Below, one piece after another: positions 1-7,871 of a stretch of DNA of 12,335 bases. The stretch spans positions 1 to 12,335 of the forward strand of contig PFHO01000028.1 in the NCBI GenBank assembly GCA_002782345.1. Direction: 5' to 3'. The notes under the pieces were generated by a model, which worked only from the letters and a program-made list of their open reading frames with translations, ran no database searches and was not told where the DNA came from. Source of the stretch: Candidatus Moranbacteria bacterium CG_4_8_14_3_um_filter_34_16 (GTDB taxonomy: Bacteria > Patescibacteriota > Minisyncoccia > Moranbacterales > UBA2206). Each line of letters starts with the position of its first letter. Positions within the stretch are counted from its first letter, which is position 1. A program made the translations under genes and the position numbers.

Positions 1-262
1 TTATTTGCATCTTATTTTTATTTATTTTACAATAATATTGTTTTGAAGGATGTAGTATCGTTATATCAACACTATTCTAGATAATAAGCAATTTTATTTT
101 ATTATCCCTCAAAAATTTTAGATAATAATAAGTTATATGTTATTTGAAAGATATATGCGAGAAGAAAAAGTGCAACCTGCAAGAACCGCTTTACTAGCGG
201 TGTTAGATCGATTTTCAAACGAAAAATAAAATGCCTGCGTCATACATTGTCTAATCAACTAT
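1..262. other. A+T-rich leader region upstream of cysS with no firm gene
   Basis: No convincing gene is visible. A 13-base palindrome, ACAATA-A-TATTGT, lies at 29-41. The motif TAGATAATAA occurs twice, 40 bp apart (79-88 and 119-128). A 30-codon ATG frame at 137-229 has a protein-like composition (it ends RFSNEK) but no ribosome binding site and an in-frame stop just upstream. It may be a gene remnant or chance. The cysS promoter should lie here, but no clear -35/-10 pair was found. Confidence 0.4.
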
Positions 263-1696
263 ATGTTTAAGCTCTACAATACTTTTGCCAAAAATAAAGA
301 AGAATTCAAATCCATCAATCCCGGCAAGGTTGGTTTTTATACTTGCGGTCCGACAGTTTATGACTATATTCATATCGGCAATATTAAATCATATTTGACT
401 GCCGATGTGTTGCGTCGCTATTTGGTTTATCTCGGTTATGAAGTGCGTCATATCAAAAATATCACTGATGTCGGACATCTTACTGAAGATGATATCGCTC
501 AAGGAGACAGCGGGGATGATAAGCTGGTGAAAAAAGCTCTCTTGGAAAAGAAAAGTCCGGCGGAAATAGCTTTTTTTTATGAAGAATATTTTCGCGAGAC
601 AGAAAAGAAAATGAATATTTTGCCGGCGCATTTTTTCCCTCGTGCCACCGCGCATATTCCTCAGATGATAAAAATTATCGCGACTCTGATTGAAAAAGGT
701 TTTGCTTATGAAAAAAATGGCAATGTTTTTTTTAGCATTAAAAAATTTCCCGAATATGGAAAACTTTCCGGCAATACTTTGGAAAATTTGAAAATTGGCG
801 CGCGCTTGGAGGAACACCCCGATAAAGAAGATCCCTGGGATTTCGCGCTTTGGCTTCGCGCTCCCAAAGAACACTTAATGAAATTTAACTCACCATGGTC
901 GTTGGGTTATCCCGGTTGGCATATTGAATGCTCAGCGATGAGCGCCGAATATTTGGGAGACACTTTTGATATTCATACTGGAGGCGAAGATAATATTTTT
1001 CCTCATCATGAAGCGGAAATTGCTCAAAGTGAATGTTTTTCGGGGAAAAAGTTTGTCGCTTATTGGGTTCACACTCGTTTGCTTATGGTTGATGGCAAGA
1101 AAATGTCAAAATCTAAAAACAATTTTTATCGCTTGGAAGATATTTTAGAAAAAGGATATGATGCAATGGCGTTGAGAATTTTGATTCTTTCTTCTCATTA
1201 TCGCAGTCAAATGAATTTTACTTGGGAGTCTATGGATCAAGCCAAAAGTAATTTTCAAAAAATTTCTGTTTGGATTAATAATTTAATGAATGTTTCTCTT
1301 GGCGATTCCAAAGAAAAATCTCAAATTAGTTTTACACATATTTATCAAAAACGTTTTGAAGATGCGATGAATGATGATTTAAACACTCCCCTCGCGCTTA
1401 GTGTTCTCTATGATTTAATCACAGAAACCAATAAATTAAGCGTGAAAAATAAACTTACTTCCGCTATCGCTAAAGAAATTTTAACTTTTTGGAAGCGTAT
1501 TAACAAGGTTTTTGGTTTAATTATCACAGAAGCGAGCATCATCCCAAACTTTATAATTGATTTGGCAGAAAAAAGAAAAGAAGCCAGATTAAAGAAAGAT
1601 TTTGCCACTTCGGACAAGCTGCGAAACGAAATAGAGAAATTAGGTTATCTCATTGAAGATTTAAAAGATAATGATTATACAATTAAAAAGTTATAA
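263..1696 (+). CDS. cysS: Cysteinyl-tRNA synthetase
   Basis: Class I aminoacyl-tRNA synthetase that charges tRNA-Cys with cysteine in the cytoplasm. The protein has 477 residues, close to the usual 460-480. The N-terminus carries the family signature FYTCGPTVYDYIHIGN: the HIGH-type motif is HIGN at residues 37-40, and Cys28 is the first zinc ligand. The other zinc ligands are visible in WHIECSAM (Cys) and in HTGGEDNIFPHHEAE (His and Glu). The KMSKS loop is intact at residues 280-284. The C-terminal helical domain ends with the typical RKEARLKKDFATSDKLRNEI anticodon-binding segment. The ATG start places the first beta strand (FKLYNTF) correctly. No strong Shine-Dalgarno sequence precedes it. 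The next gene lies about 220 bp downstream, so cysS is probably transcribed alone. Identity is very secure; phylum assignment from this gene alone is not. Confidence 0.97.
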   Translation: MFKLYNTFAKNKEEFKSINPGKVGFYTCGPTVYDYIHIGNIKSYLTADVLRRYLVYLGYEVRHIKNITDVGHLTEDDIAQGDSGDDKLVKKALLEKKSPAEIAFFYEEYFRETEKKMNILPAHFFPRATAHIPQMIKIIATLIEKGFAYEKNGNVFFSIKKFPEYGKLSGNTLENLKIGARLEEHPDKEDPWDFALWLRAPKEHLMKFNSPWSLGYPGWHIECSAMSAEYLGDTFDIHTGGEDNIFPHHEAEIAQSECFSGKKFVAYWVHTRLLMVDGKKMSKSKNNFYRLEDILEKGYDAMALRILILSSHYRSQMNFTWESMDQAKSNFQKISVWINNLMNVSLGDSKEKSQISFTHIYQKRFEDAMNDDLNTPLALSVLYDLITETNKLSVKNKLTSAIAKEILTFWKRINKVFGLIITEASIIPNFIIDLAEKRKEARLKKDFATSDKLRNEIEKLGYLIEDLKDNDYTIKKL

Positions 1697-1915
1697 ATCA
1701 CTTCATATTAAAGATTTCCATGGAAGATTATTTTTTTAGTTTTCTATTTTGGAGATATTTTACAAAAAAATGATTAAATTAACAAAAACATATTTTATAT
1801 TTATTTTTTTCATATATAATATGGAAGATATATAATTTGAAATTCAGTTAAGAAACATTTTTTGTTTTTCTAGTTGAATTTTCTGCTAATTTCAGAAGAT
1901 TTTGTTTTTTTATGT
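1697..1915. other. A+T-rich intergenic region between cysS and dus
   Basis: No gene was found. A 10-bp palindrome TTCCATGGAA (1716-1725) is followed by a T-rich run and could be a weak end signal for cysS, though it lacks a proper loop. Two TATAAT boxes are present (1815-1820 and 1831-1836); the second is given as the likely dus promoter. Confidence 0.4.
1808..1836 (+). promoter_or_regulatory. Candidate sigma-70-type promoter of the dihydrouridine synthase gene
   Basis: A perfect -10 box TATAAT at 1831-1836 lies 17 bp after a weak -35 box TTTCAT at 1808-1813. The predicted start near 1843 would give a leader of about 70 nt to the ATG at 1916. The whole region is A+T rich, so a chance match is possible. 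Confidence 0.4.
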
Positions 1916-2878
1916 ATGAATAAAAATTTTTGGTTAAAATTGAATAAACCGATTTTAGCACTGGCTCCGATGGCGGGAATCACTGATAGTGCTTTCAGAC
2001 AGATTTGCGGTGAGTATGGCGCGGATGTTACTTATAGCGAAATGGCCAGTGTCAGCGCTCTTTTTTACAAACCACAAAAAACATTAGAACTGGTTCGTTT
2101 CAATAAAAAGGAAAGTCCTTATATCGTTCAACTTTTTGGCAATAATCCAAAACATTTTGCCGTAGCGACAAAGATAATTACGGAAAAAATAAAACCGGAG
2201 GGGATTGATATTAATTTTGGTTGTCCGGCTAAAAAAGTTTTCAGACACGGTAGCGGTTGTGCTCTTTTGAGTCAGATATCGCTATCTCGTGAAATTATTT
2301 CTGCTGTTTGCGAAAATACTTCTCTGCCTGTTTCTATAAAAATTCGCGCCGGGCTAAAGAATTTTAGCGCCTTGAATTTTATTGAAAAAACGCAAGATCT
2401 CCCCTACTCGGCGATTATGATTCATGGCAGAACTTATGAAAAAGGTTTCTCCGGAGAAGTTGATTTTGAAATTGGTCAAAAAATCAAAAAAAGGTTTCCT
2501 TTAAAAATTATTCTCGGCAACGGAGGAATTGATTCGCCGGAAAAAGCGCGCGATATATTGAAAAAATTTCCTCTTTTGGATGGATTGGGAATCGCTCGCG
2601 GATCTTGGGGACGACCATTTTTTTTCTCACAAACCAAAGATCTTATTAAAAAAGGAAAATATGCAACTTATTCTTTTCCCAAGATAAAAAAAATAATGCT
2701 TCGTCACGCCAAGCTTATGTATAAAGATAAGGGAGACAGAGGATTTTTTGAAATTAGAAAACACTTAAGCTGGTATGTTAAAGATTTCCCGGGAGCCAAA
2801 AAAATTCGCAAAAATTTAGTTTTAGTGAAAAAATCGGAAGAGATAGAAAAAATATTGAGCGATCGTTTGAGAATTTAA
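1916..2878 (+). CDS. dus: tRNA-dihydrouridine synthase (DusB/NifR3-like)
   Basis: FMN-dependent enzyme that reduces specific uridines in the tRNA D-loop to dihydrouridine, using NADPH. The 320-residue product has the Dus layout: APMAGITDSAFR at residues 17-28 starts the TIM barrel. NFGCPAKKV contains the catalytic Cys103. IKIRAG (141-146) and IHGR (169-172) supply substrate and phosphate contacts. GNGGI (201-205) and GIARGSWGRPFFF (225-237) form the FMN phosphate site. A TTG codon at 1874 would add 14 residues, but the ATG at 1916 aligns better with the family N-terminus, so I chose it. It stands alone, with about 90 bp before speD. Which uridine it modifies cannot be read from the sequence; DusB-like is my best guess. 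Confidence 0.93.
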   Translation: MNKNFWLKLNKPILALAPMAGITDSAFRQICGEYGADVTYSEMASVSALFYKPQKTLELVRFNKKESPYIVQLFGNNPKHFAVATKIITEKIKPEGIDINFGCPAKKVFRHGSGCALLSQISLSREIISAVCENTSLPVSIKIRAGLKNFSALNFIEKTQDLPYSAIMIHGRTYEKGFSGEVDFEIGQKIKKRFPLKIILGNGGIDSPEKARDILKKFPLLDGLGIARGSWGRPFFFSQTKDLIKKGKYATYSFPKIKKIMLRHAKLMYKDKGDRGFFEIRKHLSWYVKDFPGAKKIRKNLVLVKKSEEIEKILSDRLRI

Positions 2879-2881
2879 ATT

Positions 2882-2944
2882 TTTAACAAAAAAATCCCCC
2901 ATGGACTTTTTAGATGAATTAGTCCTATAATGTTTTTTGTTAAA
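2882..2944. repeat. 12-bp inverted repeat enclosing the speD promoter
   Basis: TTTAACAAAAAA (2882-2893) is perfectly complementary to TTTTTTGTTAAA (2933-2944). The arms lie on both sides of the -35/-10 pair. A shorter GGACT/AGTCC pair (2903-2907, 2920-2924) is nested inside. It could be an operator-like site or part of a dus terminator, or just A/T-rich chance. Confidence 0.35.
2902..2931 (+). promoter_or_regulatory. Candidate promoter of speD
   Basis: The -35 box TGGACT (2902-2907, four of six consensus bases) is followed after 18 bp by a perfect -10 box TATAAT (2926-2931). Transcription would start near 2938, giving a leader of about 29 nt before the ATG at 2967. Confidence 0.55.
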
Positions 2945-2966
2945 TAATTTTTTTATCTCAAAATAA

Positions 2967-3313
2967 ATGAAACAACTTGGAAAACATTTACTTATCGAAC
3001 TTTATGGTTGCGATAATCAAAAAATAGACGATTTGGTTTTTGTTGAAAAACACTTATTCAGTCGGCAAAAATTTCCGGCGCTCATATCGTGAAAACTTTT
3101 TTTCATAAATTTTCTCCTCAGGGAGTGAGTGGAATTATTGTTATTTCTGAATCTCATTTTTCCATTCACACTTGGCCGGAACACGGATATTGTGCTTTGG
3201 ATATTTTTACTTGCGGAAAAAATATTGACTCTGATAAAGCTCTTGATTTTCTGAAAAAAGAGTTTGAAAGTCATGATTTTTTGTTGAAAAAAATCCGGCG
3301 CGGTTTGCAATAA
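2967..3313 (+). pseudogene. speD: S-adenosylmethionine decarboxylase proenzyme, frameshifted
   Basis: SpeD is a pyruvoyl enzyme that decarboxylates AdoMet to supply aminopropyl groups for spermidine synthesis. Reading begins at ATG 2967 with MKQLGKHLLIELYGCD, typical of the family, but meets TGA at 3090-3092. The rest of the protein (KTFFHKFSPQGVSGIIVISE, then SHFSIHTWPEHGY) continues in the -1 frame to TAA at 3313. Restoring one base near 3060-3071 gives a 115-residue protein. Its landmarks then fall at Ser63 (self-cleavage after Glu62), His68 and Cys83, the numbering known for the Thermotoga maritima enzyme. Adding a G near 3061 would also restore the family-like stretch AAKISGAHIVK. So exactly one base appears lost, either truly or as a sequencing or assembly error. 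All catalytic residues remain, so loss of function would be recent. A separate start at GTG 3089 would give only a fragment. Confidence 0.85.
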
Positions 3314-3457
3314 AACCTAAAATTTTATTTGTCTAAAAGCTATAATTTTTATTCTGAAAAATTTGATTTTTTTGCTGTTTTTTGAAAATTATTTCAAAAC
3401 TTTTTTCTTCTATCGTCAAGTTGATTTTACTTTTAAGCCTGATATAATTGAAAGACT
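3314..3457. other. Intergenic region between speD and dnaB
   Basis: About 140 bp of A+T-rich DNA with many T runs. No gene and no clear hairpin terminator were seen. The dnaB promoter lies at its right end. Confidence 0.4.
3421..3448 (+). promoter_or_regulatory. Candidate dnaB promoter, nearly leaderless
   Basis: The -35 box TTGATT (3421-3426), a 16-bp spacer and a perfect -10 box TATAAT (3443-3448) lie just before the ATG at 3458. The expected start near 3455 leaves a leader of only a few bases. Confidence 0.55.
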
Positions 3458-4828
3458 ATGACAAAAAAAATTTCTTCTTCCAATAATCAAAATTTGCGTA
3501 TCCCCCCTCATAACATTGAAGCCGAAAAATCAGTTTTGGGTGCTTTAATGTTGGATAAAGACGCGATAATAAAAGTTGCCAATCTTATTCGTTTGGGAGA
3601 TTTTTACAAAGATGCTCATAATTTGATTTATGAATCAATGTTGGAGCTTTATGAAAAAAGAGAACCTATTGATGTTTTAAGTCTTTCTAATATATTGGAA
3701 GAAAAAGGAAAATTGGAAAATATCGGAGGTTCCAGTTATCTTACTGAACTGGTCAACTCTGTTCCTTCCAGTTCCAATGTCGCTCACTATGCCAAAGTGG
3801 TACAAAAAAAATCCACTCTCAGAAAATTGATTGGTGTTGCTAATGAAATTTCTCAGTTGGGATACAAAGAAGATGAAGATGTGGAAAAAATTTTAGACTC
3901 TGCCGAACAAAAACTTTTTAGTGTTTCTCAAAAATATATCAAGCAAGATTTTATCCCTATCAAATCAATTTTAGAAGCGGCTTTTAACCGGATTGATGAA
4001 TTGCATAAAGGCGATCATAAATTGCGAGGAATTCCAAGCGGATTTCCCGATATGGATCAAATTTTGGCCGGTTTTCAAAAATCTGATTTGGTAATTTTGG
4101 CCGCGCGACCTTCCATCGGAAAAACTACCTTAGCTTTGGATTTTGCCAGACAGATTGCCGTAAAAGAAAAAATTCCGGTAGGAATTTTTTCTTTGGAAAT
4201 GTCTTCTGATCAACTTATAGACAGAATGTTGGCCGCTCAATCCAATGTTGACCTTTGGCGTCTCAGAACCGGTCATCTTAAAACTGAAGAAGGCAACGAT
4301 GATTTTCAAAGGATTGGCGAAGCAATGGGAGTTCTCAGTGAAGCACCGGTTTATATTGATGATGCTGGTTCTGCCAATGTTATGGAAATGAGAACAATGG
4401 CACGTCGTCTTCAATCGGAACATAATGTTGGGATTATTATCGTTGATTATCTTCAACTTATGGAAGGAAGAAGTGGCGGAGATAATCGTGTCAATGAAAT
4501 TTCAGAAATTTCAAGAGCACTCAAACAACTAGCACGCGAGTTGAATATCCCTGTTATAGCGCTTTCTCAACTTTCTCGCGCGGTTGAATCTAGAAGTCCT
4601 CAAATTCCCAAATTGTCCGATTTACGAGAATCGGGTTCCATAGAACAAGATGCCGATGTGGTGATGTTTCTTTATAGAGAAGATCGAGAAAAACCGGATA
4701 CTCCCAATAAAAATATTGTGGAAGTCTATATCGCTAAACACCGAAACGGACCTATTGGAAAATTGTCTTTGTATTTCAATGAAAATTCAACCACTTTCAA
4801 ATCATTGGAAAAAGCACGGGCAGAATAA
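3458..4828 (+). CDS. dnaB: Replicative DNA helicase DnaB
   Basis: Hexameric 5'-3' helicase that unwinds DNA at the replication fork and recruits primase. The 456-residue length is normal. The N-terminal helical domain opens with RIPPHNIEAEKSVLGALM, followed by a linker and the RecA-like ATPase domain from about residue 185. Walker A is AARPSIGKT at residues 215-223 with Lys222; the common family form has Met in place of this Ile. FSLEMSSDQL follows, then Walker B GIIIVDYLQLM with Asp330. The LSQLSRAVESR and SDLRESGSIEQDADVVMFLYR motifs carry the downstream arginine-finger and sensor region. No intein is present, although DnaB is a common intein host. The start is the ATG directly after the promoter. 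recR follows after 29 bp on the same strand, so the two are probably co-transcribed. Confidence 0.97.
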   Translation: MTKKISSSNNQNLRIPPHNIEAEKSVLGALMLDKDAIIKVANLIRLGDFYKDAHNLIYESMLELYEKREPIDVLSLSNILEEKGKLENIGGSSYLTELVNSVPSSSNVAHYAKVVQKKSTLRKLIGVANEISQLGYKEDEDVEKILDSAEQKLFSVSQKYIKQDFIPIKSILEAAFNRIDELHKGDHKLRGIPSGFPDMDQILAGFQKSDLVILAARPSIGKTTLALDFARQIAVKEKIPVGIFSLEMSSDQLIDRMLAAQSNVDLWRLRTGHLKTEEGNDDFQRIGEAMGVLSEAPVYIDDAGSANVMEMRTMARRLQSEHNVGIIIVDYLQLMEGRSGGDNRVNEISEISRALKQLARELNIPVIALSQLSRAVESRSPQIPKLSDLRESGSIEQDADVVMFLYREDREKPDTPNKNIVEVYIAKHRNGPIGKLSLYFNENSTTFKSLEKARAE

Positions 4829-4857
4829 AATTGCAATTTTAACTTTATCTTTAAATT

Positions 4858-5451
4858 ATGTATCCCAAATCTTTCAAAAGATTAATTGATCACTTTTCTT
4901 CTCTTCCTTCTGTTGGTCCCAAAATGGCGGAAAGATTGGTGCTTTTTCTTTTTAAACAAAATGAGGAAAAACTTTTGAATTTTGGAAAATCTTTAGAGAA
5001 TTTGAAAAATGATTTACACTATTGTCGTCAATGTTTCAATATTAGTGAGGAAGACCTTTGTTTGATATGCAAAGATAAAACGCGAGATAAAGAAAAGATT
5101 TGCATTGTGGAAGAGCCTTTAGATATAATTGCGATAGAAAAAACCAGAAAATATTTCGGCTTGTATCATGTTTTGGGCGGAACTTTGGAAACTTTATTTG
5201 GCAAAAATTTCCCCCAAAATCCTTTAAAAATAGAAGCTTTGTTGAAGCGTCTTAAGGAATTTTCTTTTCAAGAAGTAATTTTAGCCACTAATCCTACCAC
5301 TGAGGGAGACACTACCGCTCTTTATCTGATGAAAATTATTCGTCCAACAGGCGTTAAAATCACTCGTTTGGCACGCGGATTGTCCACTGGAGGGGATATT
5401 GAATATGCGGATGAAATTACATTGGGAAGTGCTATTTTGAATCGAAAATAA
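4858..5451 (+). CDS. recR: Recombination mediator protein RecR
   Basis: RecR works with RecO, and in many bacteria RecF, to load RecA on single-stranded DNA during gap repair. The 197-residue length is typical. The N-terminal helix-hairpin-helix is SLPSVGPKMAERL (residues 15-27). The zinc finger has Cys56, Cys59, Cys68 and Cys71. The Toprim domain shows ICIVEEPLDIIAIEKT and ILATNPTTEGDTTALYL, with the conserved Glu and Asp positions. The C-terminal segment RLARGLSTGGDIEYADEITL is a family hallmark. It lies 29 bp after dnaB without an obvious promoter between, suggesting one replication/repair transcript. A terminator hairpin follows the stop codon within 10 bp. recO and recF are not in this window. 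Confidence 0.96.
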   Translation: MYPKSFKRLIDHFSSLPSVGPKMAERLVLFLFKQNEEKLLNFGKSLENLKNDLHYCRQCFNISEEDLCLICKDKTRDKEKICIVEEPLDIIAIEKTRKYFGLYHVLGGTLETLFGKNFPQNPLKIEALLKRLKEFSFQEVILATNPTTEGDTTALYLMKIIRPTGVKITRLARGLSTGGDIEYADEITLGSAILNRK

Positions 5452-5456
5452 AAAAC

Positions 5457-5482
5457 AAAAAAAGCAATTTCTTGCTTTTTTT
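5457..5482. terminator. Bidirectional terminator between convergent recR and rplU
   Basis: An 11-bp stem, AAAAAAAGCAA (5457-5467) with TTGCTTTTTTT (5472-5482), closes a TTTC loop. The A and T runs on the two sides give a U tract on either strand, so it can end both recR and rplU transcripts. A weaker AAGCTT inverted pair follows at 5491-5515. Confidence 0.8.
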
Positions 5483-5513
5483 ATAATTTGAAGCTTGAAA
5501 ACACTTTTTAAGC

Positions 5514-5822
5514 TTAAGTGATTTTGGTTATTTCCACCTCACTCATTATTTGGCGGTGACCGAATTTAACCTTATATCTTTTCTTGGCTTTAAATTTTAT
5601 TCCAACCACTTTTTTCTCTTTGGCAGTATTCAAAACTTTTCCTTCAACTTTAGCTCCTTTAACTAATGGATTGCCCAGCTGAATATTTTTTTCGTCGCCT
5701 AAAAAAAGCACTTCGGAAAAATCAATTTTCTCTCCCTCTTTTTCTTCTAATTTTTCTATCTTGATTTTGTCTCCTACTGCCACTTTATATTGTTTTCCGC
5801 CTGTTTTTATAACTGCTATCAT
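5514..5822 (-). CDS. rplU: 50S ribosomal protein L21
   Basis: Large-subunit protein that binds 23S rRNA. The 102-residue length is standard. The start MIAVIKTGGKQYKVAVGDKI and the C-terminal KKRYKVKFGHRQIMSEVEI, the conserved YxxKxGHRQ signature, identify it clearly. In most bacteria rplU is followed by rpmA (L27); here it is followed by the shared terminator and convergent recR, so rpmA is not linked. It has its own strong promoter and is the last gene of the minus-strand cluster after lepA. No Shine-Dalgarno sequence is obvious before the ATG. Confidence 0.96.
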   Translation of the reverse strand: MIAVIKTGGKQYKVAVGDKIKIEKLEEKEGEKIDFSEVLFLGDEKNIQLGNPLVKGAKVEGKVLNTAKEKKVVGIKFKAKKRYKVKFGHRQIMSEVEITKIT

Positions 5823-5850
5823 AAATTAAGAATAAAAAAATTACTTTGTC

Positions 5851-5879
5851 AGTATAATCAATTTTAACTTTATTGTCAA
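5851..5879 (-). promoter_or_regulatory. Strong sigma-70-type promoter of rplU
   Basis: Read on the minus strand, a perfect -35 TTGACA (5874-5879) is separated by 17 bp from -10 TATACT (5851-5856). It is the best promoter match in the window, with a predicted leader of about 22 nt. It lies just after the lepA stop, so rplU can be expressed independently of lepA. Confidence 0.8.
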
Positions 5880-5905
5880 TAAGAATTAGAAAAAGTAGAA
5901 TAAAT

Positions 5906-7867
5906 TTATTTTTTCAATACTTTCAAAAAAGCTTCTGAAGGAATGGCAACACGACCGATATTTTTCATTTTCTTTTTGCCTTTTTTTTGTTTTTCAAGCA
6001 GTTTTCTTTTGCGAGTTACATCGCCACCATACAATTTTGCCGTTACATCTTTCCGAAAAGCCTGAATGGTTTCTCTAGCAATCACCTTGGTGCCAATAGT
6101 CGCTTGAATAGCAATTTGAAAATTTTGTCTCGGAATCGCTTCTTTTAATTTTTCCACTACTCTTTTGCCTTCGGAAAAAGCCTTCTCTTTGGGAACGATT
6201 CTAGAAAAAGCGTCCACTTTCTCTCCTCCGACCATTATGTCCATTTTTATCAAATCATACGGTTGATATTTTTCCAATTCATAGCTGAAAGAAGCGTAGC
6301 CTTGTGTCGCGCTTTTTATATCATCATGCAAATCGGTGATAACATCTGTTAGGGGACAAGAAAATTTCATAATTATCCTTTCCCCTTCCAGATATTGAGT
6401 ATTTTTATATTCCGCTCGCGTATTTTTCATAACTTCCATTATGGCGCCTAAAAATGTTGTCGGAGAAACCACTTCTAATTTTACATAAGGCTCATAAACT
6501 TCTTCTATCACCGATGGATCGGGAAATTCAGCAGGAGAATAAACCGATATCCTTTCTTCCTTATTTTTCAATTTTATTTCATAAATAACGCTGGGAGTGG
6601 TAATGGTCGGGCTGATCTCAAATTCTCTTTCCAATCGTGACTGAATTATCTCCAAATGCAAGAGACCTAAAAAACCACAACGAAATCCGCGACCTAAAGC
6701 TAAATTGGATTCCAGTTCAAAAACAAAAGCGGCATCATTAAGTTTAAGTTTGGAAAAAGAATCTCGCATCAGATTATAATCTTCTCCGGAAGTGGGATAA
6801 AAAGAAGCGTAGACCATCGGTCGCGGTTCTTTGTATCCGGGCAAGGGCGTGATAAGTTCATCTTTTTTCCCGTTTTTTAAATTTTTGACCAGAGTTATCG
6901 TATCCCCTACCCGACAAAATTCCACACTCTTAAAGCCGGTGGCGATATAACCGATTTCTCCGGCGGACAATTTTTCTGTTTTTTCCAGATTCGGTTTGAA
7001 ATATCCCACTTCAAGCGTGTCGCTTTTGGCACCGTTAGCCATCATAAAAATTTCTTCTTCGGCGCTAACTTCTCCATCAAAAATTCGCACGTATGCCAGC
7101 ACTCCTTTATAAGTATCATATTTAGAATCAAAAATCAAAGCGCGCAACGGTTTTTCCGGTTTTCCTTGCGGAGGAGGAATTTTATTCACAATTGTTTCCA
7201 AAAGCGCGGAAACTCCTTCTCCCGTTTTTCCGGAAATTTCCAAAATTTCTTCTTCTTGGCAACCAAGAATATACACAATCTCTCTTTTTGTTTTTTTAAT
7301 ATCGGCGTTAGGCAAGTCAATTTTATTCACTACCGGAATGATTTCCAAATTATGTTCAATGGCTTGATAGAGATTGGCTAGTGTTTGTGCTTGCACGCCT
7401 TTGGTGGCATCCACTAAAAGCACTGCTCCTTCCACCGCTGCAAGCGACCGGGAAACTTCATAGCCAAAATCCACATGCCCTGGCGTGTCAATCAGATTCA
7501 AAATGTATTCATCTTTTAAATCTGCAACTTTAAATTTTAAATTTTCAATTTTCAATGAATTTTCAATATCTGAATTTTTAAAACTCTTACCATTACCATT
7601 ACTATCATCTTTTTTTTCATTTGAAATTTTAGCTTGATTGGGAAATTTGGAATTTGAAATTGATGGTTGATAAATCATTCTAACTGGTTGCATTTTGATT
7701 GTGATCCCTCGTTCCCGCTCTAAATCCATCTGGTCCAAAAGTTGTTCTTTCATTTTGCGCGCTTCTACTGTGCCGGTCAATTCTAACATCCGATCGGCTA
7801 GAGTGGATTTCCCATGATCAATGTGAGCAATTATGCAAAAATTTCTAATATTATTTTTTTCTGACAT
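5906..7867 (-). CDS. lepA: Elongation factor 4 (LepA), GTPase, with an extra segment
   Basis: Ribosome-associated translational GTPase (EF4/LepA) linked to back-translocation and initiation quality. The GTPase motifs are intact: G1 AHIDHGKST (residues 14-22), the RERGITIK switch region (51-58), G3 DTPGH (127-131), G4 NKID (181-184) and G5 SGK (212-214). The EF-G-like domains and the LepA-specific C-terminal domain (YGGDVTRKRKLLEKQKKGKKKMKNIG) follow. At 653 residues it is about 50 longer than the usual 600. The excess lies at residues 67-118, between RMIY and the strand YILNLIDTPGH, where E. coli LepA has only a short turn. The upstream recombinase gene ends 4 nt before the lepA ATG, suggesting translational coupling. 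Identity is certain; the effect of the insert is unknown. Confidence 0.97.
   Translation of the reverse strand: MSEKNNIRNFCIIAHIDHGKSTLADRMLELTGTVEARKMKEQLLDQMDLERERGITIKMQPVRMIYQPSISNSKFPNQAKISNEKKDDSNGNGKSFKNSDIENSLKIENLKFKVADLKDEYILNLIDTPGHVDFGYEVSRSLAAVEGAVLLVDATKGVQAQTLANLYQAIEHNLEIIPVVNKIDLPNADIKKTKREIVYILGCQEEEILEISGKTGEGVSALLETIVNKIPPPQGKPEKPLRALIFDSKYDTYKGVLAYVRIFDGEVSAEEEIFMMANGAKSDTLEVGYFKPNLEKTEKLSAGEIGYIATGFKSVEFCRVGDTITLVKNLKNGKKDELITPLPGYKEPRPMVYASFYPTSGEDYNLMRDSFSKLKLNDAAFVFELESNLALGRGFRCGFLGLLHLEIIQSRLEREFEISPTITTPSVIYEIKLKNKEERISVYSPAEFPDPSVIEEVYEPYVKLEVVSPTTFLGAIMEVMKNTRAEYKNTQYLEGERIIMKFSCPLTDVITDLHDDIKSATQGYASFSYELEKYQPYDLIKMDIMVGGEKVDAFSRIVPKEKAFSEGKRVVEKLKEAIPRQNFQIAIQATIGTKVIARETIQAFRKDVTAKLYGGDVTRKRKLLEKQKKGKKKMKNIGRVAIPSEAFLKVLKK
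7514..7669 (-). repeat. In-frame low-complexity insert inside lepA
   Basis: About 47 extra codons rich in Asn, Ser, Lys and Phe (for example ISNSKFPNQ and NSLKIENLKFKV). The DNA is made of repeated AAATTT, TTTTCAATT and CCATTA-like words, much simpler than the flanking lepA sequence. It resembles short intergenic repeat DNA captured in frame. The surrounding GTPase motifs are not damaged. Confidence 0.7.
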
Positions 7868-7871
7868 ATTT

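Noticed and set aside
137..229. 30-codon ATG frame upstream of cysS
   Set aside because: The composition is protein-like, but it is too short, lacks a ribosome binding site and matches no family I recognise.
389..874. 161-codon open frame on the minus strand
   Set aside because: It lies wholly inside cysS, which has all its family motifs; the translation has no recognisable domain.
3060..3075. Programmed -1 frameshift in speD
   Set aside because: The site has only five A's and no canonical X XXY YYZ heptamer in frame, and SpeD is not known to need recoding. Simple loss of one base explains it better, though slippage is not excluded.
3090..3092. UGA read as glycine (alternative CPR code)
   Set aside because: Reading through this UGA does not restore the SpeD sequence, which continues in another frame, and the other genes need no internal UGA.
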